A stretch of DNA of 64,000 nt from Lachnospiraceae bacterium XBB1006 (lineage in GTDB: Bacteria > Bacillota > Clostridia > Lachnospirales > Lachnospiraceae). Shown piece by piece: positions 9,497 through 18,500 of this stretch. Both the position numbers and the translations under genes were made by a program. The stretch's first letter is position 1; every line of letters begins with the position of its first letter. The notes under the pieces are model-generated. The model worked only from the letters and a program-made list of their open reading frames with translations. It was not told the origin of the DNA and searched no databases. The DNA lies in NCBI GenBank assembly GCA_900115795.1, contig FOXT01000006.1, positions 115,423 to 179,422 on the forward strand, read 5' to 3'.

Positions 9497-10108
9497 ATGA
9501 AATGGCAAGGCAGGATAATAAAAATCGGTATGATTTGTTCCCTTTTGTGCGTGTTGTCCCTTAGCAGGCAGCAGTATCGTATGGCAGTGCAGGAGAGTAT
9601 TGCCAATAAAGTGATTCGCTTTCATGTGCTTGCAAATAGCGACAGCCCCTATGATCAGCAGGTCAAAAAAAGAGTGCGGGATGAGGTGGGGGCTTATGTG
9701 CAGCCTCTTTTAAAGGAAAGCCGCACAAAAGAGAAAAGTCGGCAAATCATGTTGACCCATTTGGAGGATATTACCAGGGTTGCCAATGAATCCTTGAAAA
9801 AACAAGGGGTGTCATATCGGGCCTATGCAACGTTGTGTTATTGTCAGTTCCCGGTAAAGAGCTATCAGGGCGTTTCCTTTCCGGCGGGTCGCTACGAAGC
9901 ATTAGAAGTGGTGATTGGAAAGGGGCGAGGGCACAACTGGTGGTGTGTGATGTATCCGAATTTATGTTTTTCGGCTTCCATGAAAAAAGAACATGACAGG
10001 CAGTGGAGGCGTTTTTTACAGTCTCTAAGTCCCCGGGAATTTGAAGCAATGATGCAGAAAAACCGATGGAAGGTACGATTTAAAATTTTTGATTTGCTTC
10101 ATAAATAG
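9497..10108 (+). CDS. spoIIR: Stage II sporulation protein R
   Basis: A 203-residue protein with an N-terminal membrane or signal segment (residues about 8-24). SpoIIR is made in the forespore under sigma-F, is exported to the intermembrane space and triggers SpoIIGA to process pro-sigma-E in the mother cell. The family signatures are clear: IRFHVLANSDSPYDQQVKKR and VRDEV near the N-terminus, then the FPAGRYEALEVVIGKGRGHN segment followed by WWCVMYPNLCF. The gene begins 15 bases after the GerC-like gene with a GAAAGGA site. Whether it shares the ger transcript or has its own forespore promoter cannot be read here. Confidence 0.92.
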   Translation: MKWQGRIIKIGMICSLLCVLSLSRQQYRMAVQESIANKVIRFHVLANSDSPYDQQVKKRVRDEVGAYVQPLLKESRTKEKSRQIMLTHLEDITRVANESLKKQGVSYRAYATLCYCQFPVKSYQGVSFPAGRYEALEVVIGKGRGHNWWCVMYPNLCFSASMKKEHDRQWRRFLQSLSPREFEAMMQKNRWKVRFKIFDLLHK

Positions 10109-10115
10109 GAACCGG

Positions 10116-10144
10116 TTGTGTTTCGAGCCGGGATGGGGTATACT
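10116..10144 (+). promoter_or_regulatory. Predicted sigma-A promoter for the DUF1934 gene
   Basis: TTGTGT (10116-10121) and TATACT (10139-10144) are exactly 17 bases apart, 28 bases before the start codon. Confidence 0.65.
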
Positions 10145-10171
10145 AAAGAGATAGCAAAATGGAGGAACGAT

Positions 10172-10615
10172 ATGCCGGAAAAAATTTTATTTCATGTAGA
10201 CAGTAGTCATACGATAGCGGATGGGAAGAAACATACGCCGGATAAGATTGAAATGATCAATGTGGCAGATTATCATTACAAGGATTCTGTACATTACATA
10301 CACTATGAAGAGATTGTAGAGGGAACGGAAGAACTTACGGAGAATCTGGTAAAGATTGGTAATAATCGGGTGGAAATCATTAAGAAGGGCGCGGTTCGGA
10401 GCCACTTGATTTTCGAAAACGGAAAGGCCAACGAAAGTGTGTATTATATACCGGAGGGACAGATTCAGATGGCGGTGGACACCAAGCAGGTTGAGATTGT
10501 ACACAATCCTCAGGAATTAACCGTTCGATTGCAGTATGCGATGATTATGAACTATCAGAAAGTTGCGGATTGCGATTTGACCATGGTAGCAAAGCTTCAA
10601 AAGGAAAAAATCTAA
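10172..10615 (+). CDS. DUF1934 (YwiB-like) beta-barrel protein
   Basis: A 147-residue protein that I place in the DUF1934/YwiB group, small calycin-like beta-barrels of unknown function common in Firmicutes. Alternating beta-strand pattern is visible throughout (for example HYIHYEEIVEGTEELTENLV and LTVRLQYAMIMNYQKV). The ATG at 10172 is chosen over the upstream in-frame start because GGAGG lies at 10161-10165 and a good promoter ends at 10144. There is no signal peptide, so it is cytoplasmic. It has its own promoter and the next gene has another, so it is probably monocistronic. Confidence 0.72.
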   Translation: MPEKILFHVDSSHTIADGKKHTPDKIEMINVADYHYKDSVHYIHYEEIVEGTEELTENLVKIGNNRVEIIKKGAVRSHLIFENGKANESVYYIPEGQIQMAVDTKQVEIVHNPQELTVRLQYAMIMNYQKVADCDLTMVAKLQKEKI

Positions 10616-10644
10616 TTGCTTTTTTACTATGAAAATGGTACAAT
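10616..10644 (+). promoter_or_regulatory. Predicted sigma-A promoter for the small membrane protein gene
   Basis: TTGCTT (10616-10621) and TACAAT (10639-10644) with a 17-base spacer, starting at the stop codon of the previous gene. Confidence 0.65.
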
Positions 10645-10677
10645 ACAATGCGTATTGAAAACAAGGAGGAAGAAAAC

Positions 10678-11130
10678 ATGGCTTGGTACGTATGGCTAAT
10701 GATTATTATTACCGCTGTCATTGTTGTGGCGGCTATTGGATTATATTTTTTGGGAAAGAAAGCTGAGAAGAGAAAAATCGAACAAGATAAAGCCATTGCT
10801 GCAGCTGCCCAAACAGTATCCATGTTAATCATTGATAAGAAACGTGTGAAATTGAAAGATGCCGGACTTCCGCCGGCAGTGCTTGCGCAGACACCGAAAT
10901 ATATGCGCCGTGCAAAGACGCCGGTTGTAAAGGTTAAGGTTGGACCAACCATTACGACATTGCTTTGCGCGCCGGAGATTTTTGAAGATGTGCCGGTTAA
11001 GAAGGAAGTGAAGGCGGTTGTAAGTGGATTGTACCTGACTGCAATTAAGGGACAGCACGGTAAGAAAGAAGCAAAGGAGCCGAAGAAAGAAGGCTTTATG
11101 CAGCGCATGAGAAAGAGAGCAGGAATGTAA
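10678..11130 (+). CDS. Small single-pass membrane protein of unknown function
   Basis: A 150-residue protein. Residues about 2-25 are one strong membrane helix, followed by a charged helix (GKKAEKRKIEQDK), a compact domain with many short beta-type segments (KRVKLKDAGLPPAVLAQTPK, VKVKVGPTITTLLCAPEI) and a lysine/arginine-rich tail. I recognise no family. The ATG at 10678 is chosen because AAGGAGGA ends eight bases before it; an upstream ATG has no ribosome site and overlaps the promoter. Both flanks are bounded by a promoter and a terminator, so it is a single-gene unit. Confidence 0.75.
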   Translation: MAWYVWLMIIITAVIVVAAIGLYFLGKKAEKRKIEQDKAIAAAAQTVSMLIIDKKRVKLKDAGLPPAVLAQTPKYMRRAKTPVVKVKVGPTITTLLCAPEIFEDVPVKKEVKAVVSGLYLTAIKGQHGKKEAKEPKKEGFMQRMRKRAGM

Positions 11131-11139
11131 CGAGAGAAA

Positions 11140-11168
11140 GGTATCGCAGATTGCGATGCCTTTTTTTT
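11140..11168 (+). terminator. Terminator after the small membrane protein gene
   Basis: GGTATCGC pairs with GCGATGCC around a five-base loop, followed by eight T residues. Confidence 0.9.
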
Positions 11169-11177
11169 AAGAATCTC

Positions 11178-11206
11178 TTTTATTTTCCGTCTAAATATGG
11201 TATTCT
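11178..11206 (+). promoter_or_regulatory. Possible extended -10 promoter for the isomerase-asnS operon
   Basis: TGG-TATTCT (-10 at 11201-11206) has the extended TGn element; the -35 candidate TTTTAT at 17 bases is poor. It lies 65 bases before the isomerase start. Confidence 0.4.
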
Positions 11207-11270
11207 ACATAGATGTGGTACTATTTTTTGTGCCGGACGGAAAAATGAGCAGGAGAGAGGCGGAAAAAGT

Positions 11271-12422
11271 ATGAAAAGGATAATTAGTTGTGCCTGTGTT
11301 GCCCTTATGGGTGGACTTTTGTTTTTGGGAGCGCAGAAGGACGTAAAGGGTAGTAATGCAACAAATGGAAACGAGGAACTTAGCAAGATGTGGACTGCAA
11401 TGGACCATGATCCGATTTCGGTTGCCGATTATGATATGAAGGATTATGTTACATTGGGAGAATATCGGGGCATCGAAGTGGAAGTGCCGACGGTGAAGGT
11501 AGATAAAGAGTTGGTTATTCAGGCCATTAATCAGGCGTTAACACAGTATCCGGATTACGAGAAGACGGATAAGAAGGTTGTGGAAAAAGGCGATGTTGCC
11601 AATATTGATTACGAAGGAAAGATAGATGGCAAGAAGTTTGAAGGCGGTTCTGCCAAGGATTATCCGTTAACCATTGGCTCCGGACAGTTTATTCCGGGAT
11701 TTGAGGAAGGCTTAGTTGGGGCAAAGGTCGGTGAGACGAAAGAAGTAAAGGTAACCTTTCCGAAGGATTACGATGAAGAAACCCTGGCAGGAAAAAAAGC
11801 GGTATTTACCGTGAAAGTCAACAGCATCGGACAGGAAGTGTATCACACCTTCGATGATGTGACAGATGAATTTGTAAAAGAGAATCTGGGGTATGATACC
11901 GTAGATGATTTGTTTAATTATGTATTCAATTACCAAAAGGATGAAGCAGAGAAGAATAAAGAATCGGCATCAAAGGAAGCAATGATGGATGTTCTTCTTA
12001 AGAATAGCAAGGTAACGGTGCCGAAGGAACTTTTGGAATATAAGATAAGAGAGTACCTGTCGAATTTTGTTTCCGGTGTTGTGGAAAGTGGCGGTAAGGT
12101 AGGAGATTATCTGCAGCAGATGTACCAATCAACACCGACACAGTTCGAGAAGAAGGTGACGGCGCAGATGAAGAAGAGCATTCAGGCGCAGATGGTGCTA
12201 TATACCGTTGCAAATAAAGAGAAGTTAGAAGCGGATAAGGAAGGCTATGATAGCTATGTGCAGGCATTTGTAAGCCATTATCAGTATGAGAGTAAGAAGC
12301 AATTGTTTAAGGAATTTCCTGAAAAGGAGCTTAAGCTTGCGTACCGGGCAAATAAGGCTACGGAGTTTATTCTTAAACAGGCAAAGATAACCTATACCGA
12401 ACAGAAAGCGACAAAAGAGTAA
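11271..12422 (+). CDS. Secreted FKBP / trigger-factor-like peptidyl-prolyl isomerase
   Basis: A 383-residue protein with a signal peptide ([20 protein letters not shown]). After a linker, residues about 85-190 are an FKBP-type isomerase domain ([55 protein letters not shown]). The remainder resembles the helical C-terminal chaperone domain of trigger factor. The ribosome-binding N-terminal domain of true trigger factor is absent, so this is an exported foldase rather than the Tig protein; it should help secreted proteins fold outside the membrane. The ATG at 11271 fits an AGGAGAGAGG site; a longer upstream frame would destroy the signal peptide. It precedes asnS by 17 bases. Confidence 0.85.
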   Translation: MKRIISCACVALMGGLLFLGAQKDVKGSNATNGNEELSKMWTAMDHDPISVADYDMKDYVTLGEYRGIEVEVPTVKVDKELVIQAINQALTQYPDYEKTDKKVVEKGDVANIDYEGKIDGKKFEGGSAKDYPLTIGSGQFIPGFEEGLVGAKVGETKEVKVTFPKDYDEETLAGKKAVFTVKVNSIGQEVYHTFDDVTDEFVKENLGYDTVDDLFNYVFNYQKDEAEKNKESASKEAMMDVLLKNSKVTVPKELLEYKIREYLSNFVSGVVESGGKVGDYLQQMYQSTPTQFEKKVTAQMKKSIQAQMVLYTVANKEKLEADKEGYDSYVQAFVSHYQYESKKQLFKEFPEKELKLAYRANKATEFILKQAKITYTEQKATKE

Positions 12423-12439
12423 GAGGAGGATACAGAACA

Positions 12440-13831
12440 ATGGATTTGGTTACAATTCGTGAGATTTATAAAGATAGAGAGTCGTACTTTGATACAGAGG
12501 TTTCCATTGGAGGATGGGTGCGTAGTATTCGTAACTCTAAGACCTTTGGATTTATTGTGGTAAATGACGGTAGTTATTTTGAAACCATGCAGGTGGTGTA
12601 TTCGAACCAGCTTGCGAACTTTGAAGAAATTGAGAAACTGAATGTCGGTGCAGCGATTCTTGTAAAGGGACAGTTGATTGCAACACCGGAGGCAAAACAG
12701 CCATTTGAAATTCAGGCAACAGAAATTGTGGTGGAAGGCGCATCTACGCCGGATTATCCACTGCAGAAGAAACGTCATACATTTGAATATTTGCGTACCA
12801 TTTCACATCTGCGTCCACGTACCAACGCTTTTCAGGCAACGTTTCGTGTGCGCTCCTTGGCCGCCTATGCCATTCACCAGTTTTTCCAGGAGAGAAACTT
12901 CGTGTATGTCAATACACCATTGATTACCGGAAGTGATTGCGAGGGTGCCGGTGAGATGTTCCAGGTAACAACCCTTGATTTAAACAATATCCCGAAGACG
13001 GAAGACGGACAGGTAGATTATTCGAAGGACTTCTTTGGAAAACCAACCAACTTGACGGTAAGCGGACAGTTAAATGGAGAGACTTATGCGATGGCATTCC
13101 GCAATATCTATACCTTTGGACCAACCTTCCGTGCAGAGAATTCCAACACCACGCGCCATGCGGCAGAGTTCTGGATGATTGAGCCGGAAATGGCATTTGC
13201 AGATTTGTCCGATGATATGGATGTGGCAGAGGCAATGTTAAAATATGTGATTCGTTTTGTACTGGAGAATGCGCCGGAAGAAATGCAGTTCTTTAATAAC
13301 TTTGTGGATAAAGGATTGTTAGAGCGATTGAACCATGTGGTAAATTCTGAGTTTGGACGTGTTACCTATACAGAAGCCATTGAGATTTTGAAAAAACATA
13401 ATAATAAATTCGACTATAAAGTAGAGTGGGGATGCGATTTGCAGACAGAGCATGAGCGCTTCCTTACAGAAGAAGTGTATAAGAAACCAATCTTCCTAAC
13501 GGATTATCCGAAGGAAATCAAAGCATTTTATATGAAATTAAATGACGACAACAAGACAGTGGCAGCATGTGATTGTTTGGTTCCGGGAATTGGTGAAATT
13601 ATCGGCGGAAGCCAAAGAGAGGATGATCTTGAGGTATTGCGCGCGCGTATGCAGGAATTGAATTTGCGAGAAGAAGACTATGAATTCTATTTGGACTTGA
13701 GAAGATACGGTTCCGTAAGACACGCAGGTTTCGGATTGGGATTTGAGCGTTGTGTTATGTATTTGACCGGTATGGCCAATATACGTGACGTAATCCCGTT
13801 CCCACGTACCGTAAATAATTGCGAATTATAA
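12440..13831 (+). CDS. asnS: Asparaginyl-tRNA synthetase
   Basis: A 463-residue class IIb synthetase charging tRNA-Asn. The N-terminal OB-fold anticodon domain ([20 protein letters not shown]) is followed by the class II core: [17 protein letters not shown], the motif 2 region [20 protein letters not shown] with MIEPEMAF, and motif 3 with [12 protein letters not shown]. The [11 protein letters not shown] segment is typical of AsnRS rather than AspRS. Length is normal. It has its own ribosome site (AGAGGAGG), lies 17 bases after the secreted isomerase and ends at a strong terminator. No T-box leader is present. Confidence 0.95.
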   Translation: MDLVTIREIYKDRESYFDTEVSIGGWVRSIRNSKTFGFIVVNDGSYFETMQVVYSNQLANFEEIEKLNVGAAILVKGQLIATPEAKQPFEIQATEIVVEGASTPDYPLQKKRHTFEYLRTISHLRPRTNAFQATFRVRSLAAYAIHQFFQERNFVYVNTPLITGSDCEGAGEMFQVTTLDLNNIPKTEDGQVDYSKDFFGKPTNLTVSGQLNGETYAMAFRNIYTFGPTFRAENSNTTRHAAEFWMIEPEMAFADLSDDMDVAEAMLKYVIRFVLENAPEEMQFFNNFVDKGLLERLNHVVNSEFGRVTYTEAIEILKKHNNKFDYKVEWGCDLQTEHERFLTEEVYKKPIFLTDYPKEIKAFYMKLNDDNKTVAACDCLVPGIGEIIGGSQREDDLEVLRARMQELNLREEDYEFYLDLRRYGSVRHAGFGLGFERCVMYLTGMANIRDVIPFPRTVNNCEL

Positions 13832-13839
13832 TAAATTAC

Positions 13840-13868
13840 GAACCTGCCTTTTCGGGCAGGTTCTTTTG
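13840..13868 (+). terminator. Terminator after asnS
   Basis: GAACCTGCC pairs with GGCAGGTTC, then four T residues. It lies only 12 bases before apbE, which may therefore receive read-through or use a start site inside this region. Confidence 0.88.
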
Positions 13869-13879
13869 ATGGAGTTTTT

Positions 13880-14941
13880 ATGAGAAAGAGAGTTGGAAAA
13901 CTACTTGGCGTTGTGATAATCCTTCTATTGATTGTCGTGATTGTCAAGATGAGACCGAGGGAGGAACGCTATAGCGTAAGCTATACGGATGTATTTGATA
14001 CGGTGACGCAATTTAGCGGATATGCAAAGAGTCAGAAGGATTTTCAGGAAGAAGTGGAGGTGCTGCATCAGGAGTTGCTTCGCTATCATCAGCTATTTGA
14101 CATTTACCACAATTATCTGGGAATCAACAACATAAAGACAATCAATGATGAAGCAGGGAAGAAGCCGGTAAAGGTGGATAAAGCATTATTTGAATTGTTG
14201 AAGCTGAGTAAGGAGATGTACACCCTTACGGATGGCAAGACCAACATTGCCATGGGTGGTGTTTTGGCATTGTGGCATGATAGCAGAGAGCGGGGAATGG
14301 CAGGAATTGGCCGGGCTTCGTTACCAAACCGTGAGGAGCTTGAAGAGAATGCGAAGCATATGGATATTCAGAATCTGGTGCTTAATGAAGAGAAGCAGAC
14401 GGCTTACATAAGAGATAAGCAGATGCGGCTGGATGTGGGAAGCATTGGAAAGGGATATGCCGTTGAATTGCTTGGTAAGCACGCGAAAAAAAGAGGAATG
14501 AAATCCCTTCTCATTAGCGTAGGTGGAAACGTATTGACCATTGGAGAGAAGCCGAAGGGAGAAAAGTGGAGACTTGGTATCCAGGATCCCAAGGATGAGA
14601 AGGCATATCTATGTTATGTGGAAACGGCGAACCATTGTGTGGTAACCAGTGGAGATTACCAGCGTTTTTATGTAGTAGGGGATGTTCATTATTGCCATAT
14701 TATTGATCCCGAGAAATTAATGCCACCAACAAGGTTCCATTCTGTAAGTATCGTGGCAAAGAAGTCCGGAATGGCAGATGCACTTTCCACAGCGCTTTTT
14801 TGTATGAGTTATAAAAAGGGACGTGCCTTAGTTGAAAACTTGAAGGATGTAGAAGCAATGTGGGTACAGAAGGATGGAAAGATTCGTTATACAGACGGAT
14901 TTAAGAAACAAATGCGGGAGGGCAGAAGCAATGAAAGGTAG
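13880..14941 (+). CDS. apbE: FAD:protein FMN transferase (flavinyltransferase)
   Basis: A 353-residue ApbE-family enzyme. It cleaves FAD and attaches FMN covalently to a Thr/Ser in the D-G-x-S-G-A-T motif of exported proteins, using Mg2+. An N-terminal membrane anchor (residues about 9-23) places the catalytic domain outside the cell. Family signatures are visible: TQFSGYAKSQKDFQEEV, a GKTNIAMGGVLALWHD segment, RLDVGSIGKGYAVELLGKHA, LISVGGNVLTIGEKPKGEKW and the C-terminal SGMADALSTALFCM. It is the first gene of a tight cluster with a lipoprotein, a NusG-II protein and a Gx transporter. The only protein in this window with its target motif is the 1512-residue protein at 55475-60013, a likely substrate. 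Confidence 0.93.
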   Translation: MRKRVGKLLGVVIILLLIVVIVKMRPREERYSVSYTDVFDTVTQFSGYAKSQKDFQEEVEVLHQELLRYHQLFDIYHNYLGINNIKTINDEAGKKPVKVDKALFELLKLSKEMYTLTDGKTNIAMGGVLALWHDSRERGMAGIGRASLPNREELEENAKHMDIQNLVLNEEKQTAYIRDKQMRLDVGSIGKGYAVELLGKHAKKRGMKSLLISVGGNVLTIGEKPKGEKWRLGIQDPKDEKAYLCYVETANHCVVTSGDYQRFYVVGDVHYCHIIDPEKLMPPTRFHSVSIVAKKSGMADALSTALFCMSYKKGRALVENLKDVEAMWVQKDGKIRYTDGFKKQMREGRSNER

Positions 14942-15815
14942 AAAATGGGGGGCAAAGGAATTACTCCTTTGCGTATGCCTTGCCGTGTGTGTAACAGGTT
15001 GCCAGAAAAAGGCGGGCAAGGAAACCACACCGGAAGCGGTTGAAAAGAACTTGCCAAAGCTTACGGTACAGGTAGAGGATGTGTTGGAAAAGAAACCGTT
15101 TTTGCTAATGGCAGAACGGGGCTATGATGAAGAGGAAGGCTTTCAGCTGGCCTTTTCAACGAAAAAAGATGTACCGGCAGCAATTCTGGTGGGAGAATAT
15201 GCGGATGTATTTCGATTAAAAGCAAAGGGGGAAGAACGCTATATCATTGGAAATGCAACAAATGATGTGGTACTTTTGGCCAATTCGGATTGCGGAGTGG
15301 AGACCATTGCGGAGGCAAAAGGCAGAACGGTGTGGAGAAAAAAGGATGCAGATGCGTATGCGCTTGCCTATTTGCTCGCACAGGAAAACTATCGCAGTGA
15401 CTACGTATTGCAAGACGAAGCCGATACCTATGAGCAGGTGGTGGATGCGTTTATTAATCGCCAGGCAGAGCTTGCGATATTGCCAAGACCTTATGCGGAT
15501 GCACTGTTGAAAAAAGGAGCAATAAAGCTGGGCTCAACTGCGGACAGTCGTTTTTGTGACCGCTGTATTCTGGCAGACAAGAAATTGCTAAAGGAACAGA
15601 ACGCTTTGTTTTCGGCCTTTGCCAGGGCTTACCAAAAAGCAATCGAAGATTTGGTGTTAGACGAGCCGGATATGGAATATACCTTGCTGTTGCAGCCGGA
15701 GGAGGAAACATTGTATGACGTGTATCTTTTTTGCAAAGAAAAGTGGAAGATATCGGAGGAATACAATCGGGCGGATGTTGTGACCACCATTGAGACCGGA
15801 GGAGAGAATGAATAA
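14931..15815 (+). CDS. Lipoprotein resembling an ABC solute-binding protein
   Basis: A 294-residue predicted lipoprotein with lipobox V-T-G-C (Cys24). The mature part looks like a NMT1/THI5-type or SsuA-type periplasmic-binding fold: a segment on resource values (VPAAILVGEYADVFRLKAKG), NATNDVVLLANSD, an AKGRTVWRKKDADAYALAYL segment and DAFINRQAELAILPRPYADA. No permease or ATPase is next to it, so transport is doubtful. It overlaps apbE by 11 bases and the next gene by eight, so it belongs to the apbE cluster. It may be an accessory of the surface electron-transfer machinery or bind a small ligand. The start was chosen at 14931 because only this ATG gives a signal peptide. Confidence 0.7.
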   Translation: MKGRKWGAKELLLCVCLAVCVTGCQKKAGKETTPEAVEKNLPKLTVQVEDVLEKKPFLLMAERGYDEEEGFQLAFSTKKDVPAAILVGEYADVFRLKAKGEERYIIGNATNDVVLLANSDCGVETIAEAKGRTVWRKKDADAYALAYLLAQENYRSDYVLQDEADTYEQVVDAFINRQAELAILPRPYADALLKKGAIKLGSTADSRFCDRCILADKKLLKEQNALFSAFARAYQKAIEDLVLDEPDMEYTLLLQPEEETLYDVYLFCKEKWKISEEYNRADVVTTIETGGENE

Positions 15816-16191
15816 GACACTGCGTAATGAATGTCTGTTACTTTGCGGCATATTGCTGCTGGCAGGAATTGGTTATGGACTTATTTCCTATAGGCAGACA
15901 CAAAGCACCAGGGATGCCCAGGCGGTGATTTTGGTGGATGGAAAAGAAGTGGGAAGATATCCGCTAAACGAGGATTGCCAGATTCCGATTCAGGGAGTAA
16001 ATGGCGGAAAGAATACACTTCAGATTAAAAATGGAACAGCGAAGATAACAAAGGCCTCCTGTCCGGATGGAATTTGTTATAAGCATCGCGCAATTAAAAA
16101 AAATGGGCAGACCATTGTATGTTTGCCGAATAAAGTTGTGATTGAAATTCAATCCGGGGATGAGGCAGACGTGGATGGTTCCACGAATTAA
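15808..16191 (+). CDS. NusG domain II-containing membrane-anchored protein (EetA-like)
   Basis: A 127-residue protein with one N-terminal membrane helix (about 11-28) and an exported NusG domain II. The family pattern is clear: VILVDGKEVGRYPL, then ASCPDGICYKHRAI with two cysteines, then GQTIVCLPNKVVIEI with a third. Proteins of this family are commonly found beside Gx transporters and ApbE. To my recollection, this pair corresponds to EetA and EetB of Listeria-type flavin-based extracellular electron transfer loci; that link is from memory and should be checked. The ATG has a GGAGG site at 15798-15802 and overlaps the lipoprotein gene by eight bases. Confidence 0.82.
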   Translation: MNKTLRNECLLLCGILLLAGIGYGLISYRQTQSTRDAQAVILVDGKEVGRYPLNEDCQIPIQGVNGGKNTLQIKNGTAKITKASCPDGICYKHRAIKKNGQTIVCLPNKVVIEIQSGDEADVDGSTN

Positions 16192-16215
16192 GAAGCAGGA
16201 GCGCGCAAAATAGCA

Positions 16216-16722
16216 ATGAAAGAGAACAGAACAAAACTGGTAGCTTACGTGGGAATGTTGATATCGTTGGCATTTATTCTTTCCTATGTGGAAAGTCTGA
16301 TTCCCATTAGCCTGGGGATTCCCGGAGTGAAATTGGGGTTGGCAAACCTGGTAGTGATGGTTGCGCTGTATACGTTAGGAGCAAAGTATGCGATGTTGCT
16401 ATCCTTGATACGAATTGTATTGGTGGGATTTTCTTTTGGCAGTTTGGCCAGCATGATGTATGCGTTGGCCGGTGGAATATTGAGCCTTCTGGTGATGTTT
16501 CTTTTTTACAAAAGAACAATCTTCAGTGTGCGGGGCGTCAGTATGCTTGGTGGTGTATGCCACAATGTAGGACAGATTCTTATGGCGATGCTGGTGGTGC
16601 AAAATCCATTATTAATTAGCTATTTTCCGGTGCTGCTGATTTCCGGAACTGTGGCAGGTCTGGGGATTGGATTACTGGCAGCTATGATTATAAAACGTGT
16701 AGAGAAGGTTTATCGAATATGA
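16216..16722 (+). CDS. Gx transporter family / heptaprenyl diphosphate synthase component I-like membrane protein (EetB-like)
   Basis: A 168-residue membrane protein with about five helices, of the family often labelled Gx transporter or heptaprenyl diphosphate synthase component I. Typical features are LAFILSYVESLIPISLGIPG, GVKLGLANLVVMVALYTLG and a C-terminal GLGIGLLAAMII. The family resembles the S-components of ECF vitamin transporters in size and shape. In the company of a NusG-II protein and ApbE it more probably serves a quinone- or flavin-linked exported redox system than isoprenoid synthesis. The start has a weak ribosome site (GCAGGAG, about 18 bases upstream). It overlaps recJ by four bases. 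Confidence 0.8.
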   Translation: MKENRTKLVAYVGMLISLAFILSYVESLIPISLGIPGVKLGLANLVVMVALYTLGAKYAMLLSLIRIVLVGFSFGSLASMMYALAGGILSLLVMFLFYKRTIFSVRGVSMLGGVCHNVGQILMAMLVVQNPLLISYFPVLLISGTVAGLGIGLLAAMIIKRVEKVYRI

Positions 16723-18500
16723 GAAAGAAACAGTGGATGGTTCAGCAGAAGGCAGCCGATTTTCAGAATCTTTCAAAAAAGCTGGGGATTGATCCGGTGA
16801 CGGTGCGTCTTTTGCGGAACCGGAATATGCAAACAGAAGAGGAAATGCGTCAATACTTGTATGGTGGCAAAGAGGCGTTATACGATGGCGCAACGATGGC
16901 CGGCATGCAGGAAGGGGTGGCTCTTTTGCTTGCAAAAATAGGGGAACACAAGCCTATTCGTATCATTGGAGACTATGATATCGACGGAATAACGGCAACT
17001 TATATTTTGGAGCAGGGCTTAAAGGCGATGGGAGCGGTGGTGTCCCACAAGATTCCCCATCGAATTGTGGATGGGTATGGCTTGAATATATCGTTGATTG
17101 AACAGGCCTATGCGGATGGAATGGATACCATTGTGACCTGTGATAATGGAATTGCGGCGATGGATGCCATAAAACGAGGCAAAGAATTAGGGATGAGTAT
17201 TGTGGTAACGGATCATCATAATGTGCCTTATGAAACCAACGAAGACGGAAAGGTTTGCTATTTGCGCAGTGAGGCGGATGTCATTATCAATCCGAAGCAG
17301 GAACATTGTCCGTACCCATTTCCGGAAATTTGTGGAGCTGTCGTTGCATTTAAACTGGTGGAGCAGTTGTTTGCTGCAGCAGGGATGCCGGAGAAAGAAA
17401 AAGATGCGCTTTGGCATCATTTGTTGATGTTTGCGGCCATTGGTACGGTGGGAGATATTATGGAACTACGTGAAGAAAATCGTGCCATCGTCAAGCTTGG
17501 ATTAGCGGAACTTCGAAAAACCGAAGATGTCAGTCTGGTTTCCCTGATGGAAGCGTGCGGCATACAGCAACAAAGGGTAAGCGCATATCATATTGGATTT
17601 GTATTAGGTCCTTGCTTTAATGCCAGTGGCCGGTTGCAGACAGCAGAGATTGCATTGTCACTGTTGCTTACAAAGGAGTCGGAGGCGTGTAAAAAACTGG
17701 CACATTCCCTGGTGGAATTAAATGAAGAACGAAAGAAAATGACGGAGGAGCAGACCAGGGTAGCCATTGAGTTGGTGCAGAATTCGTCGCTTTTTTCGGA
17801 TCGGGTTTTAGTTGTCTATCTTCCGGATTGCCACGAAAGTATTGCCGGGATTATTGCCGGTCGTGTACGGGAACAATTTTACCGCCCCACCTTACTGGTT
17901 ACAAAAACCGAGCAGGGGTTGAAGGGATCCGGACGATCCATAGAATCCTATAATATGTATGAGGAGCTACATAAGGTGGCAGATTGCTTTACCAAGTTTG
18001 GAGGGCATGCCATGGCAGCCGGTTTTTCATTGGAAGAGGAGAAGTTAGAAGAATTAAGGCGCAGGTTGAATGACAATGCGATGTTAACAGAAGATGACCT
18101 TACGGAGAAAATCCACATTGATGTGCCGATGCCCATGGATTATGTTACGATTCCGTTTATTCAGGAAATGAGTCTTCTCGAACCCTTCGGAAAAGGAAAT
18201 GAATCACCGTTATTTGCGCAAAAAAATGTGGAAATCGTGCATATGGGAATTGTGGGACGGGACCGCAAGTTTGTAAAGCTAAAGTTGCGTACGGAAACCG
18301 GAAACATGTTTCAGGGAATTTATTTTGAATCGCCGGAGAACTTCGCGACGTTCTTATGTGAGAAATTTGGAGAGCCTCTGGCAGGGCAGATACAAACCGG
18401 AGCGTCCACAGGCGCGAAGATAGCCATTTGTTACGTTCCGGATATAAATACCTACCAAGGATATACCTCCATTCAAATTCGAATTAAATACGTTTCTTAA
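16719..18500 (+). CDS. recJ: Single-stranded-DNA-specific exonuclease RecJ
   Basis: A 593-residue DHH-superfamily nuclease that degrades single-stranded DNA 5' to 3' in recombination and base-excision repair. Conserved motifs are IIGDYDIDGITATYIL (motif I), TCDNGI, VVTDHHN (DHH motif), GTVGDIMEL and the DHHA1 signature KGSGRSIESYNMYEEL with FGGHAMAAGF. The C-terminal OB domain follows. The length is at the short, usual end for Firmicutes. The ATG overlaps the Gx gene stop by four bases. Its 3' end overlaps the convergent gene at 18484 by 17 bases. Confidence 0.93.
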   Translation: MRKKQWMVQQKAADFQNLSKKLGIDPVTVRLLRNRNMQTEEEMRQYLYGGKEALYDGATMAGMQEGVALLLAKIGEHKPIRIIGDYDIDGITATYILEQGLKAMGAVVSHKIPHRIVDGYGLNISLIEQAYADGMDTIVTCDNGIAAMDAIKRGKELGMSIVVTDHHNVPYETNEDGKVCYLRSEADVIINPKQEHCPYPFPEICGAVVAFKLVEQLFAAAGMPEKEKDALWHHLLMFAAIGTVGDIMELREENRAIVKLGLAELRKTEDVSLVSLMEACGIQQQRVSAYHIGFVLGPCFNASGRLQTAEIALSLLLTKESEACKKLAHSLVELNEERKKMTEEQTRVAIELVQNSSLFSDRVLVVYLPDCHESIAGIIAGRVREQFYRPTLLVTKTEQGLKGSGRSIESYNMYEELHKVADCFTKFGGHAMAAGFSLEEEKLEELRRRLNDNAMLTEDDLTEKIHIDVPMPMDYVTIPFIQEMSLLEPFGKGNESPLFAQKNVEIVHMGIVGRDRKFVKLKLRTETGNMFQGIYFESPENFATFLCEKFGEPLAGQIQTGASTGAKIAICYVPDINTYQGYTSIQIRIKYVS

